From contig JAWZYU010000010.1 in assembly GCA_038380435.1 (NCBI GenBank), forward strand, positions 42,194,135-42,258,134: a DNA stretch of 64,000 nt. Direction: 5' to 3'. The notes under the pieces were generated by a model, which was not told the DNA's origin, did no database searches, and worked only from the letters and a program-made list of their open reading frames with translations. This stretch comes from Ryuthela nishihirai. Lineage: Eukaryota > Arthropoda > Arachnida > Araneae > Heptathelidae. A program made the position numbers and the translations under genes. Shown in pieces: positions 32,177 to 41,558 of the stretch; position 1 is the first letter of the stretch; each line of letters opens with the position of its first letter.

Positions 32177-32741
32177 CAGTCGCTCAAAAAAGTATCCAAA
32201 CACTATGGTGGATTACAGAATTCAGGAAAAATATCTGACAACGTTTTTTTAGACATTAGTGATCTGGCAACCTTCGTGTCACGTGATTACAGAATTCAGG
32301 AAAAATATCTGGAGCGTGTACAGCAACTGTACACGCTCCAGTTACCGTTCACAACAAACTGGAGCGTGTGCAGTTTGTTGCACACGCTCCAGCACACGCT
32401 TTTTTACTGCACACGCTCAATATTTCCGTGAGTGAGCCCACACGATCTAGTATCAAAATAATATGACCACCTACAGTCGCTCAAAAAAGTATCCGAACAC
32501 TATGGTTGATTACAGAATTCAGAAAAAATATCTGGCAACGATTTTTTTCAGAAATTAGTGATCTGGCAACCTTCGTGTCACGTGATTACTGGAGCGTGTA
32601 CAGCAACTGTACACGCTCCAGTTACCGTTCACAGCAAACTGGAGCGTGTGCAGTTACTGCAGTACGCACGGTAACTGCACACGCTCAATATTTCCGTGAG
32701 TGAGCCCACACGATCTAGTATCAAAATAATATGACCGACTG
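32177..32741. mobile_element. M1 composite MITE, copy e (largest)
   Basis: 565 bp between TA at 32175-32176 and 32742-32743. Two units each start CAGTCGCTCAAAAAAGTATC (32177 and 32474), carry nested GGAGCGTGT(A/G)CAG hairpins and end with AATAATATGACC. The first junction reads ACCACCTACAGTCGC. The final end is a fusion, ATATGACCGACTG, in which the M3-type end runs directly into the last bases of an M1 terminus. Confidence 0.93.
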
Positions 32742-32753
32742 TACTCCTGAATA

Positions 32754-32966
32754 AAAAATAAAAAAAAATAAATACCCCCTCAAGCAACTGCTTGCCACAG
32801 AGGTCTGACAGGAGCCTGTCAGTTTATATGCCACAGTAGGAGATCTGAGAGGATGGCAGGACCTCAGCAGAAAAACGACACACACATCCATGCCTAATCC
32901 GGGGCTCGAACCCAGGTCCCTTAGATCAGTAGCCAAGCGGGCTAACCACTCGGCCACGGGACGGTC
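32754..32966 (-). mobile_element. SINE-2 copy, full length, with 11 bp TSD
   Basis: Flanked by ACTCCTGAATA at 32743-32753 and 32967-32977. The reverse copy shows the 3' tail as AAATAAATACCCCC and a complete head (CCCAGGTCCCTTAGATCAGT, AACCACTCGGCCACGG). It inserted immediately next to the end of M1 copy e. Confidence 0.95.
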
Positions 32967-33361
32967 ACTCCTGAATAGTTAGCTGAAAAAAAAATTAAAT
33001 TTCTGCCTGAGTGAGATTCGTAACGAGTTTTTTTCTTTTTCTTTTTTAGCTCGTTTTCAGTAACGAAACGAGATCACGATTTCGCTTTGTCATCTGTCTA
33101 CTCCTTAATCCGTCGGTAGACATTAAGATGTTTCGTTTCAAGAAATAAATTAATAGTTCTTTTTTGGTTGCATAAGTAATGACAACACCTTATGATTCAC
33201 TTTTTCGAATCTTCAAATTGTATTTACTTCACCACTAACGGTGGAAAAATTTGGCAAAATTTTTAATTAATATTGCAAACGATCTATTCGTGCTAGAAAT
33301 CTGAAATTTTGGCGGTAGAGTTGGTTGGTGGTGATTTTGTCCAAGAGGAGGGCAAGTCCCC

Positions 33362-34066
33362 TATTTGGGAATGCTAGTAACGGTAATGGAAGCCAATAAT
33401 TATTAAACTTGTCCATATTTCATGCATTTTTGAAGAAATTTCTTAAAAACCTCTGAAACGGAGGAGAAAATGTAGTTTCTTGACCTCTTTACCTTTTTGT
33501 TGGGGGGGGGGGGGGTGGCTCAGTCGGTAGCACGCCAGGTTCGTAATCTGTAGTTCCCAGGTTCGAGTCCCAGCTGGGTCAGCGTTTAGATTTATCTCCG
33601 CAAAATTCCCCGCCCTGCTCACGGTCAGTAGGGGACACCGATGGACTTGGAAAGGCCGCCGTCCGTCGGATGGGACGTTAAGCCGTGGCTCCGTGTGCGG
33701 GAGAGCCATACCCTGTGCACGTTAAAGAACACGCTAGATGGCCTTGACGGGAGGCTACCATCTGTCTCCCAACAGCTATTCCAGTGGGTCCCCTCCCCCA
33801 ACCTTCTCTGAGCCTTCGGGGTCCATGTGACCTGGCCATTTAGCCCATGGTGTGCAAAAAAGTGCCGCTCAGAGGTAAAACAACCCAACCTTTTTGTTCT
33901 AGATCCGATCCTCTGTTAGGAAATATCGACCACCTCAATTTCATCACAAAGATCGATCGACCATAAATAGACCATTTCGATTTACTCGTTTTAGCCCGAA
34001 CCCAACGTCACCAGAGATGAAATGGGCATCTTAATGAAATCGAGAGTCCATTTACCATTCCTACAC
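33362..34066 (-). repeat. Right arm of the inverted duplication, with a SINE-1 inserted
   Basis: This is the counterpart of 31672-32060 in opposite orientation, interrupted by the SINE-1 at 33502-33887. Without the SINE it is about 310 bp. The SINE insertion therefore came after the duplication or was lost from the other arm; its clean TSD favours a later insertion. Confidence 0.8.
33502..33887 (+). mobile_element. SINE-1 copy, full length, with TSD
   Basis: Perfect 11 bp TSD ACCTTTTTGTT at 33491-33501 and 33888-33898. It starts in a G run, then GGTGGCTCAGTCGGTAGC, B box GGTTCGAGTCCC, and ends AGGTAAAACAACCCA. Close to consensus and so comparatively young. Confidence 0.96.
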
Positions 34067-34107
34067 TGGCAACTGATGATTTTGCTCCACAGCTCGTTCG
34101 GTTCTTC

Positions 34108-34190
34108 TGTTGTTTTACCTCTAGGGTGTTATTTTTTTTACACACGGTGGGATAAAAGGCCAAATCACAAGGACCTCAAGAGTTAACAAT
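34108..34190 (-). mobile_element. SINE-1 3' fragment
   Basis: TTGTTTTACCTCTAGGGTG, then GGATAAAAGGCCAAATCACA and AGGACCTCAAGAG, after which similarity ends. Confidence 0.7.
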
Positions 34191-34281
34191 TTCGTTTTAA
34201 GAGATAAATGAAAAATTACTTTTGTGTTGTATAAGTACTAAAAAAATATTACCAAACTGTATTTTTTTTAATCACCTATTA

Positions 34282-35036
34282 CACTGGTTTCCATAAATTA
34301 AGGAAAATCCCTGTGTTAAGTCAATGGGAAGCTAACGTCAAAGCTCTATAACTTCTAAAATAAGTTTTTTTGTTTGGAAAAATGTGATTGCAGATAAAGA
34401 TCTCAATTAAATAAATCAATATCTCGATTTTCAACAATATTCGTTCGGTATTTAATGAGTTATGGAAGTTTGAATTATAGTGATAATAATGCCAGCCTCA
34501 AAAATTGACTTCAGAATTAAAACTTAGTATGCCGAGTGGTTAGCACGCTTGGCTACTGATCTAAGGGACCCGGGTAAGGCATGGCTGTTTGTGTCGTTTT
34601 TCTGCTGAGGTCCTGCCATCCTCTCAGATCTTCTACTTTGGCATATAAACTGACAGGCTCCTGTCAGACCTCTGTGGCAAGCAGCTGCTTGAGGGGTATT
34701 TATTTATTTATTTTATTATAATAAGTACTGTATAAAGTGTCTAATAGAATAAGTTTGTATTTTAGAACTTTGTGTAAAGAATTCTTTCACTATTCTTCAG
34801 TTTTGTATAAGTTTCTTAAGACTGGCATTTTTATTGTTAAATATTCAAACTTCCATAAATCATTAAATACTCAACGAATATTGCTGAAAATCGAGTTATT
34901 GATTTATTTAATTCAGATCTTTATCTGCAATCACATTTTTAAAAGCAAAAAAATTTGTTTTAGAAGTTATAGAACTTTGACGTTAGCTTCCCGTTGACTT
35001 AACACAGGGATTTTCCTTAATTTATGGAAACCAGTG
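34282..35036. mobile_element. Foldback MITE sharing Tc1-like ends, with SINE-2 inside
   Basis: Bounded by TA at 34280-34281 and 35037-35038. The ends CACTGGTTTCCATAAATTAA and TTAATTTATGGAAACCAGTG match the autonomous-type element at 6063-7548. The inverted arms are unusually long, about 230 bp each with scattered mismatches (for example TTAAGTCAATGGGAAGCTAA against the reverse of TTAGCTTCCCGTTGACTTAA). A SINE-2 occupies the centre. Confidence 0.92.
34528..34712 (+). mobile_element. SINE-2 copy inside the foldback MITE
   Basis: It starts GCCGAGTGGTTAGCACGC. The B box is mostly deleted (GGGACCCGGGTAAGG lacks GTTCGAG), yet the body and tail (AAGCAGCTGCTTGAGGGGTA, TTTATTTATT) are intact. The missing box implies loss after insertion. 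Confidence 0.9.
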
Positions 35037-35271
35037 TAGTTCGAATTTCCACTGATAGAGTACTAAATTCGAAAAATTATGAATTCCATTTGGAAACGAA
35101 CATCCTATATTCGTTAAAGGCGATAAGTTATTCCTCTATTTCTTTTTCGCTTTTCACGATGAAAATTTTAGACGAAAGCAATCTAAAGCTTAGCGTGTGT
35201 TCCTTTCAGCGAAATAATTCAATCCTGTACTCCTGATGCCAGTGGTTTCCAAAAAGTGGGACATAAACCAA

Positions 35272-35640
35272 TGAGGTGGTTTACTAATTACTAATCTACA
35301 GTTCACAGGTTCGAGTTTCGGCTGGTCCAGCGTTGAGATTTATCTCCGGAAAAATCCCCGTCCTGCCTTCGGTCTTTAGGGTCATCCGGAGGGATGGCGG
35401 AAAGGCCGCCATCCCTCGGATGGGACGTTAAGCCGTGGCTATTGTGTGCGTGAGAGCATACCCTGTTCACGTTAAAGGACACGCTGTATGGACTTGACGG
35501 GAGGCTACCATCTGTCTCTTAACAGCTGTTCCAGTGGATCCCTATCCCGCCACTTTCTCTTAGCTATTGTGGTCCGTATGACCTAATCATTTTGCCCATT
35601 GTGTGGAAAAAAGTGCCGCTCAGAGGTAAAACAATCCAAC
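35272..35640 (+). mobile_element. SINE-1 copy, head partly deleted
   Basis: ACTAATCTACAGTTCACAGG and the B box are present, but the A-box region is lost. A small duplication of GGATGGCGGAAAGGCCGCCA lies around 35393-35415. It ends CAGAGGTAAAACAATCCAAC. ACCAAT on both sides is a possible TSD remnant. Confidence 0.85.
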
Positions 35641-35720
35641 ACCAATAAATTAGAAGAATTGCACGTGACTTCTGGAGAATATGGAATGCTCGTTTCAAGA
35701 ATAATGCTTTTTTTTTTTTC

Positions 35721-35913
35721 CAGTGGTTAGCACGCTTGGCTATTGATCTAAGGGACCGGGTTCGAGCCCCGGGTTAAGGCATGGATGTGTGTGTCGTTTT
35801 TCTGCTGAGGTCCTGCCATCCTCACAGACCTTCTAGTATGGCATATAAACTGACAGGCTCCTGTCAGACCTCTGTGGCAAGCAGCTGCTTGAAGGGGTAT
35901 TTATTTATTTTTT
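35721..35913 (+). mobile_element. SINE-2 copy, near full length
   Basis: CAGTGGTTAGCACGCTTGGC, B box GGTTCGAGCCCC, and a 3' end AAGCAGCTGCTTGAAGGGGT with TATTTATTTATT. A T run precedes the head. Confidence 0.9.
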
Positions 35914-36519
35914 ATTTTAACAACCATTAACATCGGTAATTAGAAAAATGCATGTTTTGTTAATAAATGTACAGCACAAAATATTTTTTGACTTTCGTAA
36001 AAAAAAATTGCGATTTCTTATTAGAAGACGATATTGAAGTTATTGGGAGTTTCAAGAAATGTGAATTCTAATATTTCATTAAAGCTTAATCTCTAAAAAA
36101 CTAGAGTCAAAGGACAAAATGAAAACATTAGCTCTTTTTTTTTGAAAACGAACTATAAAACAAATTTGTGAACACTGATATTGAATATTTCAATTGCCAC
36201 AAATCTATAATATCGAAAACCGCAAAAAGCATTTTTTTTCTACAGACTTTATGAATATATCTAAATTTAATTCACAATATTTTTTTCAATAATTAATTGT
36301 AGAGTATATTGGACAACTAATTTGACTGACGTCATACGGCGATGCTTATAAGGAAGGGGGGCGTTTCAAGTTACCGGAAAAAATTACAAATCAGTACTTT
36401 ACAATAAACGCGCTTCAGCAATAACAGAATTTTAATTTTTTAATACATTTGTATACTTGCATAGACGTCTGTTAGCTGCTGATCCTGTGGAGACAAGGAT
36501 TAACATCAACAATAAAGAA
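35914..36519. other. AT-rich stretch without recognised feature
   Basis: Nothing supportable was seen. Confidence 0.45.
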
Positions 36520-36875
36520 TTGGGTTGTTTTACCTCTGAGCGGCACTTTTTTTTTGCACACAATGGGCCTAATGGCCAGGTTACAAGGATCCCGAGGGCT
36601 CTCAGAAAAGGGGTGGGGAAAGGAACCACTACGCAGCTGTAGGAGACAGATGGTAGCCTCCCGTCAAGGTCATCCAGCGTGTTCTTTTAGCGTGTACAAG
36701 GCATATCTCTCATGTACACGGAGCTACGCCTTAACGTCCCATACGATGGATGGTGGCTTTCCATGCTCATCGGTATCCCCTACTGATCGAAGGAGGGTGT
36801 AGGTTTTGCGGAGATAATCTCAACGCTGGTCCAGTTGGGTCTCGAACCCAGGAACTGCAGATTATGAGCCTAAAA
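36520..36875 (-). mobile_element. SINE-1 copy, head truncated
   Basis: The reverse copy runs from GGGTTGTTTTACCTCTGAGC to CAGGAACTGCAGATTATGAG, stopping inside the tRNA-like part. A different tRNA-like sequence follows directly. Confidence 0.9.
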
Positions 36876-36879
36876 ATCT

Positions 36880-36955
36880 GTCTTCCGAATCTGAACTCGG
36901 GATCTTCTGGTTACGCGCCCGTTCCTCTACCCTTTGGGCTAAGACGAGGGCCAAC
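36880..36955 (-). mobile_element. tRNA-like sequence of another family
   Basis: On the minus strand, TTAGCCCAAAGGGTAGAGGA resembles an A box and D arm, and CCCGAGTTCAGATTCGG forms a T-arm-like hairpin. The acceptor stem pairs only in part. I read it as a SINE head or decayed tRNA pseudogene, not a functional tRNA. Confidence 0.45.
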
Positions 36956-36959
36956 AATA

Positions 36960-37357
36960 AAATAAAACTCGATCGTCGGATCACTTATCATGTTTTCAGG
37001 AGGTCGTGCTTTCGGATCCCACCCGGCTTAATATAATTTTTCTTCTACACCCACGTCAATAGGATACTTATGCAGCGTTAACACTGGTTCAGATACTTAG
37101 CAAAACTAAGTTATTTGTTTTCGTTCATGTTACTGACAGAGCCTTCCATTAACGAAGGCCAATTCATCATTATACAGGGTGTGCGAAAAATAATGGTAGG
37201 GTTTCCACAACCAATATGCAAAAAATATATGCATATTCAAAGAAGTAATGCTTTAATTGAAAGCTGTTCTAAAATAGTTTGGAACATAATTAGTGAATTT
37301 CCTCTTCTTGCAATACACATTTCTTGACAGATGGATTGAATGTGTGTGTGTGGGGGG
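36960..37357. other. Stretch without recognised feature
   Basis: Contains CATTATACAGGGTGTGCGAAAA (shown as ATACAGGGTGTGCGAAAA) at about 37175, a phrase that resembles the ends of some DNA transposons. No partner end was found. Confidence 0.35.
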
Positions 37358-38140
37358 GGGGGGAGGATTGACTCAACCGATACCGCGCCAGGCTCCTAAT
37401 GCGCAGTTCCGAGGTTCGAGTCCCGTCTTGCCCAGCATTGAGATTTATCTCTGCAACGCCTCCATCCTGCCTCGGTCAGTAGGGGACAGCGATGGGCTTG
37501 GAAAGACCGCCGTCCATCGGATGGGATGTAAAGCCTTGGCCCCGTGTGCAGAAGAGTTGGGTTGTTTTACCTCTGAGCGGCACTTTTTTGCACACCATGG
37601 TCTAAATGGCCAGGTCACATGGACCCCGAAGGCTCAGAGAAGGTTGGGAGAGTGGACCCACTGGAACAGCTGTTGGGAGACAGATGGTAGCCTCCCGTCA
37701 AGGCCATCAGTGTGTTCTTTAACGTGCACAGGGTATGGCTCTCCCGCACACGGGGCCACGGCTTAATGTCCAATCCGACGGACGACGGCCTTTCCAAGCC
37801 CATCGGTGTCCCCTACTGACCGTGGGTAGGGCGGGGAATTTTGCGGAGATAAATCTCAACGTCTGACCCAGCTGGGACTCGAACCTGGGAACTACAGATT
37901 ACGAGCCTGGCGCGCTACCGACTGAGCCATCCCCGCCCCCATGCAGAAGAGAGTCATTCCCTATGCACGTTAAAGAACACGCTGGATGGCCTTGGCGGGA
38001 GGCTTCCGTCTGTCTTCTAACAGCCGTCTATTGAGTCCCCTTCCCTCAACCTAATCTGAGCCCTTGGGGTCCTTGTGTCCTGGCCCATTTAACCCATTGT
38101 ATTAAAAAAAAAGTTCGGCTCAGAAGGAAAACAACTCAAG
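37358..38140 (+). mobile_element. SINE-1 copy interrupted by another SINE-1
   Basis: The outer forward copy has its head and middle at 37358-37556 (GACTCAACCGATACCGCGCC, GGTTCGAGTCCC) and its remainder at 37942-38140, ending AGAAGGAAAACAACTCAAG. The break lies in the GTGCAGAAGAG segment of the conserved middle. Confidence 0.93.
37557..37941 (-). mobile_element. SINE-1 copy nested in SINE-1, with TSD
   Basis: A full reverse copy flanked by TGCAGAAGAG at 37547-37556 and 37942-37951. Much closer to consensus than its host copy, in line with later insertion. Confidence 0.95.
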
Positions 38141-38864
38141 CTCTGATCCTTTCTCACCCATTCGTCTTGCGCCTCCTCTTCCTTTCGAAATTTTCTCCCT
38201 CTTGACAATGATAAACACCCAACTCAGCGTTTCGTCAATGACTCAGAAAATCGTGAGCAGTTTGTAGCTCCAAAAGTTGCCCGACCGCCTGTCAAACGAC
38301 TCAAAAGAAAGAACTGTCCGAGTAAAATACACCGAATCTCGAAGTGGTCATGAAAGTCTAATGAAAAACTCTTTTAACAGAAGTCGGTAGCTGTGGCAAG
38401 GAAGGAAAAATTTCTTTAATCCTCGAGACACGACACCTTCCTTTGGTTTCGCGTGAGAATGGGCAATTTTCCAGCTCGAGAAAGAGCAAGTTGGCCAATA
38501 TGTACTGCTGAAGAGATTTCTGTTGACGTTTATTGCCAGCTAAATCGAGCGCACAAACGACGGAAAAAGGCTTCCTGAATTCGGATAAAATGCTAAGCGA
38601 GTCTATTGTCATCTACTGGCAGCACAGCTTTATTCTTTTGAATAAATATTGTTATGGAAGTTTTCTTAACAGTTTTTTTAATGATATCAGATGCAACATC
38701 AGAATGCATAATTATCAATGGAGATAGAGCCAAGACGGTGTTTAAACGCCTTTTTTTCACCTTTCTTTCATTCAATTCTCGTATTTTGTTCCGTAGAGTC
38801 AAGCTGTTGAAGTAGAGTCGCCACTGAGCGGCAATGTGTTGCGCATAAAGACCTAATGGCCACG
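38141..38864. other. Unique stretch without recognised gene
   Basis: GC is slightly raised at 38150-38560. Short frames occur on both strands, none with a recognisable motif. No repeat similarity within the window. Confidence 0.4.
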
Positions 38865-39424
38865 GTTGACTCAGTCGGTAGCTCGCCAGGTTAGTAATCT
38901 GTAGTTTCCTAGTTCGAGTCCCGGCTATGCGAGCTTTGAGATTTATCTCCGCTAAATCTCTACCCTGCCCTCGGTCAGAAAGCGGACACCGGACAGGCTT
39001 GGAAAGCCAACTGTTCATTGGATGGGTCAGTATGCAAGAAAGCCGGGCACATTAAGGATGTTGCATGTCCTTGATGAGAGGCTACCATCTGTCTTCCAAC
39101 AGTCCAGTGTCCAGTGGTCCCCGCTTTCTCCAACCTTTTCTGAGCTCTTGGGGACCCTTTTGACCTGGCTATGTAGGCTATTGTCTACACGAGGGGTTCT
39201 CAACGTGGGGCACGCGGTAAAATTTTTTGGGGGTACGCCGTGAGAACTCAAAAGTCGCTAGATCTAGTAACAAAGTTTTATTCCCATTGTTATACTATAA
39301 CTATAGATTTATCTATCTATACAAGGGGTACGCCAGTTACATACACATTTCTAGGAGGTACGTGAAGCATAAAAGGTTGAGAAACACTGGTCTACACCAT
39401 AGTGCCGCTCAGAGATAAAACTAT
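38865..39424 (+). mobile_element. SINE-1 copy interrupted by a hAT-like MITE
   Basis: Head GTTGACTCAGTCGGTAGCTC, B box AGTTCGAGTCCC, body to GGCTATTGTCTACAC at 39190. It resumes at 39390 and ends CCGCTCAGAGATAAAACTAT. Confidence 0.88.
39191..39389. mobile_element. hAT-like MITE with 8 bp TSD
   Basis: The 199 bp insert starts GAGGGGTTCTCAACGTGGGG and ends GGTTGAGAAACACTG, giving imperfect inverted ends of the CAG(G/T)G(G/T)TTCTCAAC type seen in hAT elements. It is flanked by perfect 8 bp GTCTACAC at 39183-39190 and 39390-39397. No coding potential. Confidence 0.88.
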
Positions 39425-39625
39425 CTAAAACATGGACACCAAGGATTCAGAGGAGGTTGGGAAAGGGGATCCACTGAAGGACACAGTTGGGAGTTTCGAA
39501 TCAAGGACATCCAACGTCTTCTTTAGCGGTCCCAGTGTATGGATATCCTGCATACGGAGACACTGCCTAACATCCCATCCGATGGATGGCAGCTTTCCAA
39601 GGCCGTCGGTATTCGAACAATCGCA
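39425..39625 (-). mobile_element. SINE-1 fragment
   Basis: A reverse piece from GGACACCAAGGATTCAGAGG to CCAAGGCCGTCGGTATTCG, without 3' terminus or head. It lies immediately after the preceding SINE-1 in opposite orientation. Confidence 0.78.
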
Positions 39626-39716
39626 ATCTGTCTTAATGAAATATTCTGCCAACATTTTGAATAACGGGTTTCATTATATACATGTGGACATTGATGTATG
39701 ACTCCTACCGTGCCAT

Positions 39717-39850
39717 TTCGATGTCAGAGTGGTTAGCGCGCTTCATTGCAGATCTAAGGGAACTGAGTTCGAGGCATAAATGTTTCTGAGTTTTTTTGCT
39801 GAGTTCTTGTATCCTTAATCGGTCTTCTCGGAAGGGAATTTAAACAGAAA
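39717..39850 (+). mobile_element. SINE-2 copy, diverged and 3'-incomplete
   Basis: Head TCAGAGTGGTTAGCGCGCTT, GCAGATCTAAGGGAACTGAG, then a weak body. The 3' third is missing. Confidence 0.7.
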
Positions 39851-40523
39851 CAATTAGAAGGATTCCTCGTTCTGCAAAACAATATTCAAAATTGGCGGAA
39901 ATTAATATAATTATTATGTGAACTGCTAAAAATACTCTTGCACGTGTTAGCAGACTTAGATCTACAAAATAACAAAGTGGTTGGGGGAGGAGCATGTCAC
40001 TGGATCGAGCTGGAAAAAGAAAAGGGAGGGGACAAAAAATTGGATCAACGTTTATTTATTTGTTTCTGTTCTTAAGAAGAATTTTTACTTTATTTTAGGA
40101 GTTTCTGAAAAATTTCTTGAAAAATCCGTGTCATATTTATTCAATAATTTTTCAGCTTCATTCCGGTTACTGGTATTTTTGAAGAGGGGTGGGCTACATG
40201 GCCCCTTCCCCCCCCCCTCTCTCCCCTCTCCTAGATCTGCCATGTTTATTAGTAAAGTTTAGTATAGCAGTTATTGTTTTTCTTTCAATTTGTTTTTATC
40301 TACTTTCTAGAACAATTATTTAAACTGGCACTGTTGCTGTTCAATATTCCATTTCCCGTAAGTCTCAAAAAAGAAGAAAGCATGTTATTAAAAATCTAGA
40401 TTGAAATAGATTTGTTTGAGATCTTTAAATTACCTATAGTTCCTTTTTTTTTTAATATAAAAAGCTTATTTAAGAAGTTCTCGAGTTGTACACCTCACTT
40501 GCTATTGGCACAACATGGAACTG
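39851..40523. other. Stretch without recognised gene
   Basis: GGTGGGCTACATGGCCCCTT with C runs and CCTAGATCTGCCATG at 40190-40245 resembles one end of the CAGGCCCGGAT-type MITEs. The remainder is AT-rich. Confidence 0.4.
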
Positions 40524-40525
40524 TA

Positions 40526-40981
40526 CAGTCGCTCAAAAAAGTATCCGAACACTGCGGTTTATTACAGAATTCAGAAAAAATATCTGGAAACGATTTTTTT
40601 AAGAAATTAGTGATCTTCGTGTCACGTGACACGAAGATCACTAATTCTAAAAAACTCGTTGTCAGATATTTTTTCTGAATTCTGTAATCAACCGTAGTGT
40701 TCGGATACTTTTTTGAGCGACTGTAGGTGGTCATATTAAGCGTGTGCAGTTACCGTTCACAGCAAACTGGAGCGTGTGCAGAACTGCACACGCTCCAGTT
40801 TGCTGTAAACGGTAACTGGAGCGTGTACAGTTGCTGTACACGCTCCAGATATTTTTCCTGAATTCTGTAATCACGTGACACGAAGGTTGCCAGATCACTA
40901 ATTTCTAAAAAAATCGTTGCCAGGCATTTTTTCTGAATTCTGTAATCAACCGCAGTGTTCGGATACTTTTTTGAGCGACTG
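40526..40981. mobile_element. M1 composite MITE, copy f
   Basis: 456 bp between TA at 40524-40525 and 40982-40983. Unit 1 (40526-40723) is the simple palindrome. After a TA, unit 2 starts GGTGGTCATATTA (an M3-type end), then GGAGCGTGTGCAG hairpins, and ends TTTTTTGAGCGACTG. The order is the mirror image of copies a, e and g. Confidence 0.93.
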
Positions 40982-40997
40982 TACCGAATCAAGTGGC

Positions 40998-41005
40998 TAT
41001 ATAAG
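40998..41005 (+). promoter_or_regulatory. Possible TATA box
   Basis: GGCTATATAAGAG is a good TATA-box match in non-repeat DNA, 17 bp downstream of M1 copy f. It precedes a GC-richer block with an open frame ending at a splice-donor-like site. No initiator or transcript evidence is available, so it is a candidate only. Confidence 0.3.
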
Positions 41006-41196
41006 AGTATCATCGCAAAGGATATATTCCAATCCGAAGTTTGGTGCTCTGTGGCTGCAATGATTCTAAAATGCAGCCACTGAGCCGTGACGCCATCCCA
41101 TCGAGCTCATTGATGCAAAGGGGAAGTGAGTCGGCTTCGTAATCGGATCACGTCAACTCGATTCATTCTGCAGATTGTCCTTTCGTTGGATTGACA

Positions 41197-41369
41197 ATGA
41201 AACCGAAAGGCGACATTTATCAGGAGATGATGATGATGACACGGCGCATTTGTAGGGGAAGGAGCCATCGCCATCAACAGGTAGCGGAGCAGTCAGCTGT
41301 GAGCAGATTTAATCATGGCCTCTTGTCATGCAAATCTCGACCGACTCCAGAGAAAAACGAAAGGCAATC
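41197..41369 (+). CDS. Candidate first coding exon (hypothetical)
   Basis: ATG at 41197 opens about 58 codons (MKPKGDIYQEMMMMTRR at the start) that stay open up to ATCGTAAGTC. There GTAAGT (41370-41375) fits a 5' splice site, and the only in-frame stop is the TAA within that donor. A TATA-like box lies ~190 bp upstream of the ATG. The residues match no family I know. The short length and an MMMM run argue for caution; chance is quite possible. Confidence 0.22.
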
Positions 41370-41558
41370 GTAAGTCTTGGATGTTGCTGCTAACGGATAC
41401 CAAATCTAAGAGGAGAATTCCTTTTTTTGCAAGGGAGGTTTGGAATTGTTTTATTTCACTTTAACGTGTGTTTTGCTCAAGTTTATGGTGGATTAGTGTC
41501 CAGACTAGTGATATATGTAAAACTGGCACACTAAGTAGTAAACAAAAATAGTTAATTG

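Noticed and set aside
36880..36955. tRNA gene on the minus strand
   Set aside because: Only the D-like region and the T arm fold convincingly; the acceptor and anticodon stems mispair. Listed as tRNA-like relic instead.
41221..41245. Short ATGATGATG run as a LINE (GAT)n tail
   Set aside because: No LINE 3' sequence (CTGCTTGAGG) precedes it, unlike the tails at 44181 and 51349.
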